Positions 45,500-57,186 of a DNA stretch of 64,000 nt are shown piece by piece. Where the stretch lies: positions 47,830,968 to 47,894,967 of the forward strand of contig CAMZMU010000027.1 in the NCBI GenBank assembly GCA_947311845.1. The letters run 5' to 3'. The translations under genes were made by a program, and so were the position numbers. This DNA is from Poa pratensis. Its lineage: Eukaryota > Streptophyta > Magnoliopsida > Poales > Poaceae. Every line of letters begins with the position of its first letter. The stretch's first letter is position 1. The notes beneath the pieces were generated by a model. The model was given only the letters and a program-made list of their open reading frames with translations, had not been told where the DNA came from and searched no databases.

Positions 45500-47077
45500 T
45501 GATTGCTATATGACGTGTGAAGTACACGTTCGTCAGGATACCCCAAGCGTAAGGTTTGATGAGTACAGCAGCAAGCTTTCCCTCAGTATGAAACCAAGGT
45601 TTATCGAACCAGTAGGAAATCCCGATGCTACGAAGGTGTCAATGGCGTCAGAAAACCTGGGCGTTGTTGACGTGGAACCTGCACACAAGACAATCAGACT
45701 ACTTTGCCCGACGAGACAGTGAGGGTGTCAACCTCACCGGCTTGTTGAAAACAAAGGATTAGACGTATAGTGTGGAAGATGATGTTTACTTGCAGCGAAC
45801 AAAGAGAACAATGATTGTAGTAGGTTGTATTTCAGATGTAAAAGAATGGACCGGGGTCCACAGTTCACTAGTGGTGTCTCTCAATAAGATAACTAACATG
45901 CTGGGTAAACAAATTACAGCTGGGCAATTGACAATTTGATAAGTGCATAAACATGCATGTGCAAGTGTAGTGTTACTATGAGATTCATTTGGGCATTACG
46001 ACAAAGTACACAGACCGCTATCCAGCATGCATCTGTGCCTAAATAGTCCACCTTCCGGTTAGCATCCGCACCCCTTCAGTATTAAGTTGCAAGCAACAGA
46101 CAATTGCATTAAGTAAAGTGCATAATGTAAACAACACATTCATCCTTAGACAAAGCATTGCTGTTTTACCCCTAGTGGCAACAACACATCTACAACCTTA
46201 GGACTTGCTGTCACTATCCCAGATTAAATAGAGGTTGAACCCAACTATCATGCATAAATACCCCCTCTTGGAGTCACAAGCATTCACTTGGCCAAGTTTC
46301 AACAAGTAACGGAGAGCATGCAAGATCACAAATGACATAGACATGATAAAAATAATCAACTTGACATAGTATCAATATTCATCGGATCCCAGCAAACACA
46401 ACATGTGCATTACAATAAGATGATCTTGATCATGATAGGCAGCTCACAAGATCTAAACATGATGGCACAAGTGGAGAAGACAACCATCTAGCTACTGCTA
46501 TGGACCCATAGTCCAGGTATGAACTACTCACACATCACTCCGGAGGCGGGCATGGCGATTTAGAGCCCTCCGGTGATGATTCCCCTCTCCGGCAGGGTGC
46601 CGAGGAGAGCTTCAAACCCTCCCGAGTTAGGGTTGACGACGGCGGCGGCAGCGGAATCTTTCTGGAATATGACTCGGTGTTTTAGGGTTTTCGCGTCTGA
46701 GGGAATAAATAGGCGAAGGGGCGGCGTCGGTGGATGCCCGAGGGGCCCACCTCACGTGGTGGCGCGGTCCCCCCTGGCCGCGCCGCCATATGGTGTGGCC
46801 ACCTCGTGGCTCCACTTCGTCTCTCCTTCGGACTTCGTGACGGTGTTGGAAAAATAGGGACCTGGCCTTTTGTTTCGTGCAATTCCGAGAATATTTGCAG
46901 AAGTAATTTTCTGGAACCAAAAACAGCAGAAAACAGGAACTGGCACTTCGGCATCTTGTTAATAGGTTAGTCCCGGAAAATGCATAAAAATGGTATAAAG
47001 TGTATATAAAACATGTAGCAATTGACATAATATAAGCATGGAACATCAGAAATTATAGATACGTTGGAGACGTATCA
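45500..47077 (-). repeat. Element 1 5' LTR, complete (1578 bp)
   Basis: Minus-strand start TGATACGTCTCCAACGTATC at 47077, end CATATAGCAATCA at 45500. It contains a GC-rich stem (46759-46785) and, downstream of it, a TATA-like CTATTTATTCC. Confidence 0.9.
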
Positions 47078-47499
47078 GTGGTCGTGTCTTTGCTATTTTC
47101 TCGGGCAGATCGGCGCCGATGACTACGGTCGAGGCACCGCGTGTCGGCGCTCGAGGATAGGGGGTATCCCAAACACGCCGGTTGCTTGCCCCGGGGCGGG
47201 GGACGTGGCAATAGCACCCGATGATTCGTTTCAGTAAGGAAGTCGCCCGGAGGGAGTCCCCCGGGAAGAAGCGGGAGGCATTCCCGGGAACCGCCCCCGG
47301 GTACGGGGACCAGGCACGTGGCAAAGGATTCCTGCGCAGCTGCCCCGGGAGATAGCTTCGCAGAGAAGGAAGCATAGCAGACGTCAGAAGACTCCAAGTG
47401 CAGAGTGTGTAGCAAGTGGAAGACGTGTTTTCCCCACGAGGCTGACTCGAGGGTTTAATATCGAACTCTCGAGGAATCAGTAGTGAAAGATTTATCTTC
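47078..47499. repeat. GC-rich repeat relic hosting Element 1
   Basis: The first 64 bases match 16852-16916. They are followed by TGTCGGCGCTCGAGGATAGG and a CCCGGG-rich stretch that resembles an LTR end, but no partner is in the window. Family unknown. Confidence 0.45.
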
Positions 47500-49077
47500 C
47501 TATCCTTCTTTTGGTCACCTACAAAACAAAGTTAAATGTTTTGGTCCTCAACCTCACCTGTGGTTGTCAAGTACAAGGTGTAAGAATGATATCAAGATAG
47601 TATGTGATGCAAACAAGAAATAAATATGCAATGATGGTAAATAAATATGCAAGGATGATGATAACAATGATAAATGATATTTTTGAGTTTTTAATGATGT
47701 ATGCAAGATGTAAAAGTGTTTTTGTATTTTCGGATTTAATAATTGTAGAAAATGGAAAAGTGGTAAAAGTTGTTGGAAAGGTGTTTCTTATGATTAAAAA
47801 TGGACCGGGGTTCATGGTTTCACAAATGCACTCTCTCTTTAATAAAGTGGTAGACAATGAAACACTAGAGTTGACATATGAGATTGCAACACAAGTTTAA
47901 TGACAAGTTACTAATTATATGGGCATCACATCCTAACATAGAGATCTTTTGATTATTAGTCTCACTTATACTCCACCAAGATGCGAACTAAATCATAACA
48001 CCTCAGTAATTAAGATAACTCAGAGTATAGCTTTAAGTATCATGACATGAAGTTAAAATAGGAACATGCTAGATCTAGTCACGGAGAAGTGACATGGTCA
48101 CCACAACCCCTGTAGCATGATATTTTTGTTTATCCCTAGTGAGGCAACAAAGTAAGGTAAAGATACCCAAGTGGATCGCAGAACTTTCTCTCACGTTCAC
48201 TGCACTAGCCCCCCCCCGTTAATCCAACTAATGCTCACATCACCCCACACACGCTCTCATAAACATGCTTGATCATAACAAGTGAATAAGAACGGGGTAC
48301 ATAATATGCATCTATATTCATAACTGAAACAGACATTTGCAATCTCAAACATATATTAACTCATAAAAAGATCCACCACATAGGTATTACATAGATGACC
48401 GTAATCATGTTCAGCAGCTCATACGGTACTAATTAGTGAAGCTCAAAGAGAGGAGAGATACATAAGTTACTTCCACAAACCCATAATCCAGAGGTGGACT
48501 ACTCCCTCTTCATCATGGAGACTGTGGAGAAGTCGATGGAGAAGATGGAGACCACACGGGCAGCGCCCCGCCAGACTTTTCCCCCTCCAATCTGCAGCTC
48601 CAGATCTCTGTTTCTGTGTTCCTGTGTTTCGGCGGCGCTCCTTCCAGAGAACGTCGGGGGCTATTTTATAGGAGGTTCTACGTCAAAACTAGTTGGTGGA
48701 GAAAAGATCGACGGCAACGGAGCGTCGAGGCCCCAGATGGGTGTCCCACGCGGCCAGGTACATGGGCCACGTGGGCCCACATCTTTTGGGCCTCGGGGCT
48801 CCGTTTGTTCGCTTCCTTCGCCCCCAAGTCTTGTTCCTTCCAAATATTGACGCTCGTAAATTTGCAGGTGATTTGGACGTCGTTTGGGTCCCTGAAACAT
48901 TAAAGGAAAGAAATAGGGTTTTCTGCCTGCGCAGGTTTAATTCCATAAAAATAGGAAAAAATATATAATATTCCCAAAAATCATTATAAAACATTGATAT
49001 AACCCTTATATGATGCAAATATGATTGGAATATAAGTTATATAGTGCAAAGTTCATGTATGCATTTTACATGCATCA
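47500..49077 (-). repeat. Element 2 3' LTR (left limit approximate)
   Basis: It ends at 49077 (minus-strand start TGATGCATGTAAAATGCATA), next to the purine tract AAGCTTGGGGATGT. The left end was placed only roughly. The last ~617 bp recur at 51689-52305. Confidence 0.7.
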
Positions 49078-51680
49078 ACATCCCCAAGCTTAACCAATAC
49101 TCGTCCTCGAGTATGAAGGTGATAAAACTAACATGGACTTTGCAATTTAATACTAACAATGGATATCAAAGATGATTACTACTACTACATAGAGTCAAAT
49201 GATTCATTCTTCAAAGGAGTAGCAATATGCAAGATAGTTTATGAAGTGATATCAAGTATTCAATGCAAGGATGTTCAATGATAATTCACAAAGTGTAACA
49301 TGAAAGAAAGTAATATGGACCACATGTATGCATAATGATAAGTAATAACATCCTACATTGGTCATAGAGTGTAGATGAAAATCTGAATATAAAAGGTGGA
49401 CACTTTGGAAAACATATATATGGAGTAGAGGTAAAGCATGCATACGTTTCATCTAACTTCCAAACTCTTCTACTTAAGTTAATGATTGCAATGTCGTAAT
49501 CATTGGTGTCAAGCTCTCATTACCCCTTTCATAGCATCTGAATGATTAAAGTTTAAAGTGAAAACAAATATGAGTATTGTGCTTGAAAAAGTAAAGGTTG
49601 GATGTCTCATGCCCCTTGAATACAAGTACCTACACCATGAGTTACTCAACTTGGGATACAAAGCAAGTTCAAGTTATATCATTGTAACTAATATAGTATC
49701 ATCAAGAGCGTCAACTGGGTTACCTCTTGTCCCAGGATATGGATCAAGCCCATATCAAAATGACAAGACAAGCAAACAAAATGAACAAGCTCAACACCCT
49801 TTTTATTTACCATGGGAATAGCTTTTTATTGTAAGGTGTATCACAGACGGTTCACCATAGTCTGTAAGTAAATTTCCACCATGAATGACACATGGCTTAG
49901 ATTAGCGGCCCAGGCGTCTCTCTATCCATTTATACAAACTCATTTAAACTACTTCATTTCCACATCATTTCACCATGATAGGCATCCATAGACAAAAGTA
50001 CATGATATCAACTAAACGAAATGAAGGAGCATGTTGAAAGCTTGCCATGTGACAGCACATATGAGCTAACTCCCAACCTCGGACATTTATCAAGCCACTA
50101 ACATCATAATCTTAATCACAATGGGTCATGTTTTATTTATGCAATAAAAGTAAAGTGTGCATCAAGTTCGTGAGAGCTATATAACCAACTTTTCCCATAA
50201 CAATCAATAACATAAACATTTTCATTCAGAGGTATAGATAACACAAATAACATGATAAACATACTCGGAATAGCATAAAGCTAATAGGTAGATATGGTGG
50301 ACTCACTGGAATAACTTTGGTTGAAGGTGTTGGAAACAAGTTTTTACTTGTTGGAATTTTTGGGCTAGCAAGAGGGAGAAAGTTGACCATCTAAATGCAT
50401 GCATGAGTGTCCATAGAACTAACTAATCCATGTTAAACAAAGTAAAATAACATTCAGCATCAAAACATGAATAAGTGATAGCTCTTGATAAAGCATTTGC
50501 AAATTATTACTCATTAACAAGCTCATGAATCATGCAATATATGTATCTTTAAAATCAAGTCAAACATCCCTTTTCCCAATCTTATAATAGCATCCAACAT
50601 ATTTCAACCCATTCCAGTAGCTTTTCATATAAATGATATGTGGTGGTCTCAAAAAATAATAAAATCAACCAAAACAAACAAAAAGACGCTCCAAGTTTAT
50701 GCGATAAAGTGTTTCGATCGAAAAACAGAAGTTACATGTGCAAACCGAGAGTGTGTAGGTCCAGTGGGGTTGTCTTCACATCCCCAAGCTTATGGTCTTC
50801 ACCATCCTTGGATAGCTCTTGGTGCATCTCCTCCAATCCCTGTGAAAAAAACTTCAAAACACTGTTTCTCCATTTCTCTTCTGTGGGTGCATTATTAGTG
50901 ATAAACAAATAGATTTCTTGCTGCATATAATCCTTAAACAAAACATCATATGAATGTCCAGAAATTATATAATGTTGTATGCCTACTCATAAACTCAATT
51001 GAATCAAAAAGATTCAAGTTAAAAGCTCAAAGCATGCATCAAACAAAATGGACAGAATCTGTCCAGAAAAACAGCAGCAGCAAAACATATTTTTCTACCC
51101 TACCAAACTTTGTCGAAAAATTCCGAAAACATTCATGCATACAGAGGATGAAAATTTGCGGCTACAGTTCAAATATGAGCTCATTCGGAGTTACAGAATA
51201 AGAACTAAAAATCATACCGTGCACAGATTTGTGCAGGAATAAAATCTCTGAACGCTATAAGCAACTTTTTCAAACCAAAATGAGTAAAACTTGGCACTTT
51301 ATTGAAAATTCCAGAAACTAAACTAAAAAAAACTTTCTTGTTACAGCAAGAGGACACAAAGAAAATCACACATAAAAATAACCGGGTTGCCTCCGCAAAG
51401 CGCTTTCTTTATAGCCATATAGCTAGGCTTCTTACTTGTTGTTTATTGAAGATGAAGCTCATGAGGGAGCTTAAACTTTGATGTTCCCCTCTTTCTTGGG
51501 AAGTGTTCATGCACTTCTTGTGTGGAAACTGAAACTTCATGTTCCCCTCTTTTGAATCAATGATGGCATTTATAGTACGAAGAAAAGGTCTTCCAAGAAT
51601 AATAGGACTAGAGGTTTATTCCCCATGTCCATAATTAGAAAATCAACAGGCACAAAAGTCATATGTAGCTCTACCATAAC
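48461..51680 (-). repeat. Tandem duplication unit a of Element 2 (3.2 kb)
   Basis: Contains 617 bp of LTR end plus 2.6 kb of internal sequence up to the protease. Nearly identical to unit b; differences are mostly single-base indels in homopolymers and a few substitutions. Confidence 0.9.
51430..51680 (-). pseudogene. Protease C-terminal fragment in unit a
   Basis: Minus-strand frame pieces match the second half of the protease in unit b, including the block around the GRPFLRTINAIIDS motif, and stop at the duplication junction (51680). The frame is broken near 51617, where a run of T is one base shorter than in unit b. Confidence 0.7.
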
Positions 51681-51688
51681 ATAAGTTA

Positions 51689-54600
51689 CATAAGTTACTT
51701 CCACAAACCCATAATCCAGAGGTGGACTACTCCCTCTTCATCATGGAGACTGTGGAGAAGTCGATGGAGAAGATGGAGACCACACGGGCAGCGCCCCGCC
51801 AGACTTTTCCCCCTCCAATCTGCAGCTCCAGATCTCTGTTTCTGTGTTCCTGTGTTTCGGCGGCGCTCCTTCCAGAGAACGTCGGGGGCTATTTTTATAG
51901 GAGGTTCTACGTCAAAACCTAGTTGGTGGAGAAAAGATCGACGGCAACGGAGCGTCGAGGCCCAGATGAGGTGTCCCACGCGGCCAGGTACATGGGCCAC
52001 GTGGGCCCACATCTTTTGGGCCTCGGGCTCCGTTTGTTCGCTTCCTTCGCCCCCCAAGTCTTGTTCCTTCCAAATATTGACGCTCGTAAATTTGCAGGTG
52101 ATTTGGACGTCGTTTGGGTCCCTGAAACATTAAAGGAAAGAAATAGGGTTTTCTGCCTGCGCAGGTTTAATTCCATAAAAATAGGAAAAAAATATAATAT
52201 TCCCAAAAATCATTATAAAACATTGATATAACCCTTATATGATGCAAATATGATTGGAATATAAGTTATATAGTGCAAAGTTCATGTATGCATTTTACAT
52301 GCTCAACATCCCCAAGCTTAACCAATACTCGTCCTCGAGTATGAAGGTGATAAAACTAACATGGACTTTGCAATTTAATACTAACAATGGATATCAAAGA
52401 TGATTACTACTGCTACATAGAGTCAAATGATTCATTCTTCAAAGGAGTAGCAATATGCAAGATAGTTTATGAAGTGATATCAAGTATTCAATGCAAGGAT
52501 GTTCAATGATAATTCACAAAGTGTAACATGAAAGAAAGTAATATGGACCACATGTATGCATAATGATAAGTATAACATCCTACATTGGTCATAGAGTGTA
52601 GATGAAAATCTGAATATAAAAGGTGGACACTTTGGAAAACATAATATGGGAGTAGAGGTAAAGCATGCATACGTTTCATCTAACTTCCAAACTCTTCTAC
52701 TTAAGTTAATGATTGCAATGTCGTAATCATTGGTGTCAAGCTCTCATTACCCCTTTCATAGCATCTTGAATGATTAAAGTTTAAAGTGAAAACAAATATG
52801 AGTATTGTGCTTGAAAAAGTAAAGGTTGGATGTCTCATGCCCCTTGAATACAAGTACCTACACCATGAGTTACTCAACTTGGGATACAAAGCAAGTTCAA
52901 GTTATATATCATTGTAACTAATATTAGTATCATCAAGAGCGTCAACTGGGTTACCTCTTGTCCCAGGATATGGATCAAGCCATATCAAAATGACAAGACA
53001 ACAAACAAAATGAACAACTCAACACCCTTTTTATTTACCATGGGAATAGCTTTTTATTGTAAGGTGTATCACAGACGGTTCACCATAGTCTGTAAGTAAA
53101 TTTCCACCATGAATGACACATGGCTTAGATTAGCGGCCCAGGCGTCTCTCTATCCATTTATACAAACTCATTTAAACTACTTCATTTCCACATCATTTCA
53201 CCATGATAGGCATCCTAGACAAAAGTACATGATATCAACTAAACGAAATGAAGGAGCATGTTGAAAGCTTGCCATGTGACAGCACATATGAGCTAACTCC
53301 CAACCTCGGACATTTATCAAGCCACTAACATCATAATCTTAATCACAATGGGTCATGTTTTATTTATGCAATAAAAGTAAAGTGTGCATCAAGTTCGTGA
53401 GAGCTATATAACCAACTTTTCCCATAACAATCAATAACATAAACATTTTCATTTAGAGGTATAGATAACACAAATAACATGATAAACATACTCGGAATAG
53501 CATAAAGCTAATAGGTAGATATGGTGGACTCACTGGAATAACTTTGGTTGAAGGTGTTGGAAACAAGTTTTTACTTGTTGGAATTTTTGGGCTAGCAAGA
53601 GGGAGAAAGTTGACCATCTAAATGCATGCATGAGTGTCCATAGAACTAACTAATCCATGTTAAACAAAGTAAAATAACATTCAGCATCAAAACATGAATA
53701 AGTGATATCTCTTGATAAAGCATTTGCAAATTATTACTCATTAACAAGCTCATGAATCATGCAATTATATGTAACTTTAAAAATCAAGTCAAACATCCCT
53801 TTTCCCAATCTTATAATAGCATCCAACATATTTCAACCCATATTTCCAGAAACTCTTTCATATATAAATGATAATGTGGTGGTCTCACAAAAATAATAAA
53901 AATCAAACCAAAACAAACAAAAAGACACTCCAAGTTTATGCGATAAAGTGTTTCGATCGAAAAACAGAAGTTAAACATGTGCAAACCGAGAGTGTGTAGG
54001 TCCAGTGGGGTTGTATTCACATCCCCAAGCTTATGGTCTTCACCATCCTTGGATAGCTCTTGGTGCATCTCCTCCAATCCCTGTGAAAAAAACTTCAAAA
54101 CACTGTTTCTCCCATTTCTCTTCTGTGGGGTGCATTAGTGATAAACAAATAGATTTCTTGCTGCATATAATCCTTAAACAAAACATCATATGAATGTCCA
54201 GAAATTATATAATGTTGTATGCCTACTCATAAACTCAATTGAATCAAAAAGATTCAAGTTAAAAGCTCAAAGCATGCATCAAACAAAATGGGACAGAATC
54301 TGTCCAGAAAAACAGCAGCAGCAAAACATATTTTTCTACCCTACCAAACTTTGTCGAAAAATTCCGAAAACATTCATGCATACAGAGGATGAAAATTTGC
54401 GGCTACAGTTCAAATATGAGCTCATTCGGAGTTACAGAATAAGAACTAAAAATCATACCGTGCACAGATTTGTGCAGGAATAAAATCTCTGAACGCTATA
54501 AGCAACTTTTTCAAACCAAAATGAGTAAAACTTGGCACTTTATTGAAAATTCCAGAAACTAAACTAAAAAAAACTTTCTTGTTACAGCAAGAGGACACAA

Positions 54601-54923
54601 AGAAAATCACACATAAAAATAACCGGGTTGCCTCCCGCAAAGCGCTTTCTTTATAGCCATATAGCTAGGCTTCTTACTTGTTGTTTATTGAAGATGAAGC
54701 TCATGAGGGAGCTTAAACTTTGATGTTCCCCTCTTTCTTGGGAAGTGTTCATGCACTTCTTGTGTGGAAACTGAAACTTCATGTTCCCCTCTTTTGAATC
54801 AATGATGGCATTTATAGTACGAAGAAAAGGTCTTCCAAGAATAATAGGACTAGAGGTTTTATTCCCCATGTCCATAATTAGAAAATCAACAGGCACAAAA
54901 GTCATATGTAGCTCTACCATAAC
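51689..54923 (-). repeat. Tandem duplication unit b of Element 2
   Basis: Starts with CATAAGTTACTTCCACAAAC (LTR interior) directly after internal sequence CTACCATAAC, and ends at the matching CTACCATAAC (54914-54923), after which the protease continues. At the junction AAGTTACAT is itself duplicated. Confidence 0.9.
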
Positions 54924-55128
54924 ATCACTTACTTTTCCTAAAGCATGTTTAATGGAATCATCAGCAAGTGCAAGTTCAATAGAGCATTTTTCAAGATTTT
55001 TCAATTCAAGTATTTCATATAGTTCTTTAGACAAAACAGAGACACTAGATCCTAGATCAAGTATGGCATGGTGTGTCTCTTTTCCAATAGTTACTAGTAC
55101 CTTGGGAATCCATATATCCCAAGCTTAG
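54651..55128 (-). pseudogene. Element 2 aspartic protease
   Basis: The minus-strand reading contains LDLGSSVSVLSKELYEILEL (retropepsin-like active site with DLGS in place of DTG/DSG, as usual for this lineage), LALADDSIKHALGKVSDVMV, and SPIILGRPFLRTINAIIDSK. It ends at 54651, with the last ~40 residues probably out of frame. A shift separates it from the gag part near 55100. The next expected domain, reverse transcriptase, does not follow; noncoding sequence begins instead. Confidence 0.8.
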
Positions 55129-55712
55129 GTGGTATCATAGCCTCTTGGTTGTACCTAGCAATCTTTTCTTTCAAGACATGATTAGCAATATAAGAACCAA
55201 AACCAGCTTGGTTAGTGTTGATGGAAGGATCACTTGCAAACTTTTGTAAGATAGATATCAATTCATGCAAGCTACAATTTTCTAAGTCAAGCAAAGGATC
55301 CTTGACTTCACTAAGCATTTTAACTTCCTCAACTTCTCTCTCTTTCATTACCCCAATATCTCTTTAGCAACTCTCTCTTGCTCATGAATGTGTTCCAAGA
55401 TTTATTGATAACCTCTTGACAATATTTAATTGTTTCCTCATGTTTTTGGGCTGTAATGATGCTCTTTAATGATGAGACTTCCTTAGCAAGCTGATCTACC
55501 CTTTCAAACAAAGAATCTTGTTTTTCAAACTTAGAGATAAATTCCTTATTAAGCTCCTTTTGAGTAGATATAAAAGATCTAATGGTGTTTTCCAAATCAC
55601 TAGAAACATTACCACTAGAAGCATATTAATTTGGCACATATGGGGGTTTATTATAAGAGTTATAATTATTATTACCATACCCATTACTACCATAGTTCCT
55701 AATGAAGTTGAC
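55094..55712 (-). pseudogene. Element 2 gag C-terminal region, truncated by Element 3
   Basis: A glycine/asparagine-rich linker (NYGSNGYGNNNYNSYNKPPY) is followed by a coiled-coil stretch (SFISTQKELNKEFISKFEKQ, then FERVDQLAKEVSSLKSIITA) and an acidic segment ending EKIARYNQEAMIPPKL. It matches the corresponding part of Element 1. The N-terminal capsid part would lie to the right of 55712 and is separated by Element 3. One in-frame stop follows the PPYVPN residues. Confidence 0.75.
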
Positions 55713-57100
55713 TGATACGTCCAAAACGTATCTACTTTCCCGAACACTTTTGCTGTTGTTTTACTTCTAATTTGTGTGTTTTGAATACAACTAACACGGA
55801 CTAACGCTGCTTTCAGCAGAATTGCCCTGGTGTCTTATTTTTGTGCAGAAAGTCAACTTTCGGGAAAATCTCCAGAAAATATCGCAAAGTTCCTATTTTT
55901 CCAGAAGACCCACGGAGCCAGAAGATGAGACGGAGGCGGACCACGAGGGACCCACACCACGAGGTGGCGCGGGTGGGCCCCGGGCCGCGCCACCACATGG
56001 TGTGGCCGGCTCAACAGCCCCCTGGTGCCCCTCTTTCGACTACTTAAGGCCTTTAACCTAAAACCTCGGGGGGTCGACCACTTCTTCTAGAAACACCTCC
56101 GAACGCCGCCGCCACCGAAAACCCTATTTCGGGGATCAGAAACTCCGTTCTGGCACTCAGTCGGGATGGGGAATTGGAGGAGATCATCGCCATCATAATC
56201 ACCGATGCTTCTCCATCGACCATCCATGTTTCCCCCATCCATGTGTGAGTAAATCCCTGCTGTAGGCTGAAGGGGATGGTAGGGATTGGATGAGATCGTT
56301 CATGTAATAGATATAAGATCATTAGGGCATGGTGCCTAGTATCCGTTGTTAGTACTTTATGACATTGTTGCAACTTGTTATGCTTAATGCTTGTCACTAG
56401 GGCCCGAGTGCCATGATTTCAGATCTGAACATGTTATTGTTTCATGAGGATAATCATTGTTTTAGATCATATCTGCAAGTTGTTTACACACATAATTGTC
56501 CGGAACACGAGGCCCCAAAGTGACAATAATTGGGACAACCGGAGGGAATGGCTGTGATGTGAGGATCACATGTGTTCACGGAGTGTTAATGCTTTCCTCC
56601 GGTACTTTATTAAAAGAGTACCTTAATTACCAGTAGTTTCCCTTGAGGCCCCGCTGCAACGGGCTGGTAGGACAGAAGATGTTGTGCAAGTTTCTCTTGC
56701 GAGCACGTACGACTATATACGGAACACATGCCTATGGTTACTTAGTACTTGGATGCTTTCATTATTATCTGCAATGCCTATGTTCTGATATTATATGAAC
56801 TATTTTATCCATGCAACGCCCGTTCATCCATCCCTATGCATACAATATTTTAATCCTGTTGTTTACCGCAATCACTACTACTGTCTTTACTTTACTGCTG
56901 CTATATTTCACTACTGCTACTGCTATAAAATGTTGCTACCGATAATCTGTGTCGAGCAAGTCTATTCACAGGTGTAGCTGAACTGACAATTCATCTGTTA
57001 AGGCTTACAAATATTCTTTGGCTCCCCTTTTGTCGAATCAATAAATTTGGGTTTTACTTCCTCGAAGACTGTTGCGATCCAATATACTTGTGGGTCATCA
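55713..57100 (+). repeat. Element 3 5' LTR (1388 bp)
   Basis: Begins TGATACGTCCAAAACGTATC and ends GTGGGTCATCA. It contains a 10-bp GC stem GGTGGCGCGG/CCGCGCCACC at 55963-55994, and then a TATA-poor CTACTTAAGGCC. Confidence 0.9.
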
Positions 57101-57111
57101 AGACTATTTTC

Positions 57112-57127
57112 TGGCGCCGTTGCCGGG
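57112..57127 (+). other. Primer-binding site of Element 3
   Basis: TGGCGCCGTTGCCGGG lies 11 bases after the LTR end, as in Element 1. Confidence 0.85.
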
Positions 57128-57186
57128 AGCATAGCTTTATTTGTAAGTTCACTTGAATTAATATTGCTCGATGAAATTTATTCATC

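Larger units (their letters stand above)
39853..47077 (-). mobile_element. Element 1: Sabrina/WHAM-type Athila-lineage Gypsy retrotransposon, no pol
   Basis: Minus-oriented. It has a complete 5' LTR (47077 to 45500), a primer-binding site, gag plus aspartic protease (45317 to 43235), a long noncoding 3' region, a polypurine tract (40594-40612) and a truncated 3' LTR (40593 to 39853). Internal length is only ~4.9 kb. No reverse transcriptase, RNase H or integrase could be found. LTR ends are TGATACGTCTCCAACGTATC. The 3' LTR lacks its last ~840 bp, so no target duplication can be checked. Family assignment is from remembered LTR sequence. Confidence 0.85.
47500..55712 (-). mobile_element. Element 2: Gypsy retrotransposon with internal tandem duplication, cut by Element 3
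   Basis: Minus-oriented. The 3' LTR (ending 49077) is followed by a polypurine tract and a noncoding region, then protease and gag sequence reaching 55712, where Element 3 begins inside gag. A 3.2 kb unit is repeated head to tail (48461-51680 and 51689-54923). No polymerase genes are seen. The LTR start on the left is not precisely located. The LTR terminus TGATGCATGTAAAATGCATA differs from Elements 1 and 3, so it is another family of the same lineage. Confidence 0.8.

Noticed and set aside
49252..54640. Short frames within the noncoding part of Element 2
   Set aside because: They occur in both tandem units at the same places simply because the DNA is duplicated, and their frames break between units.
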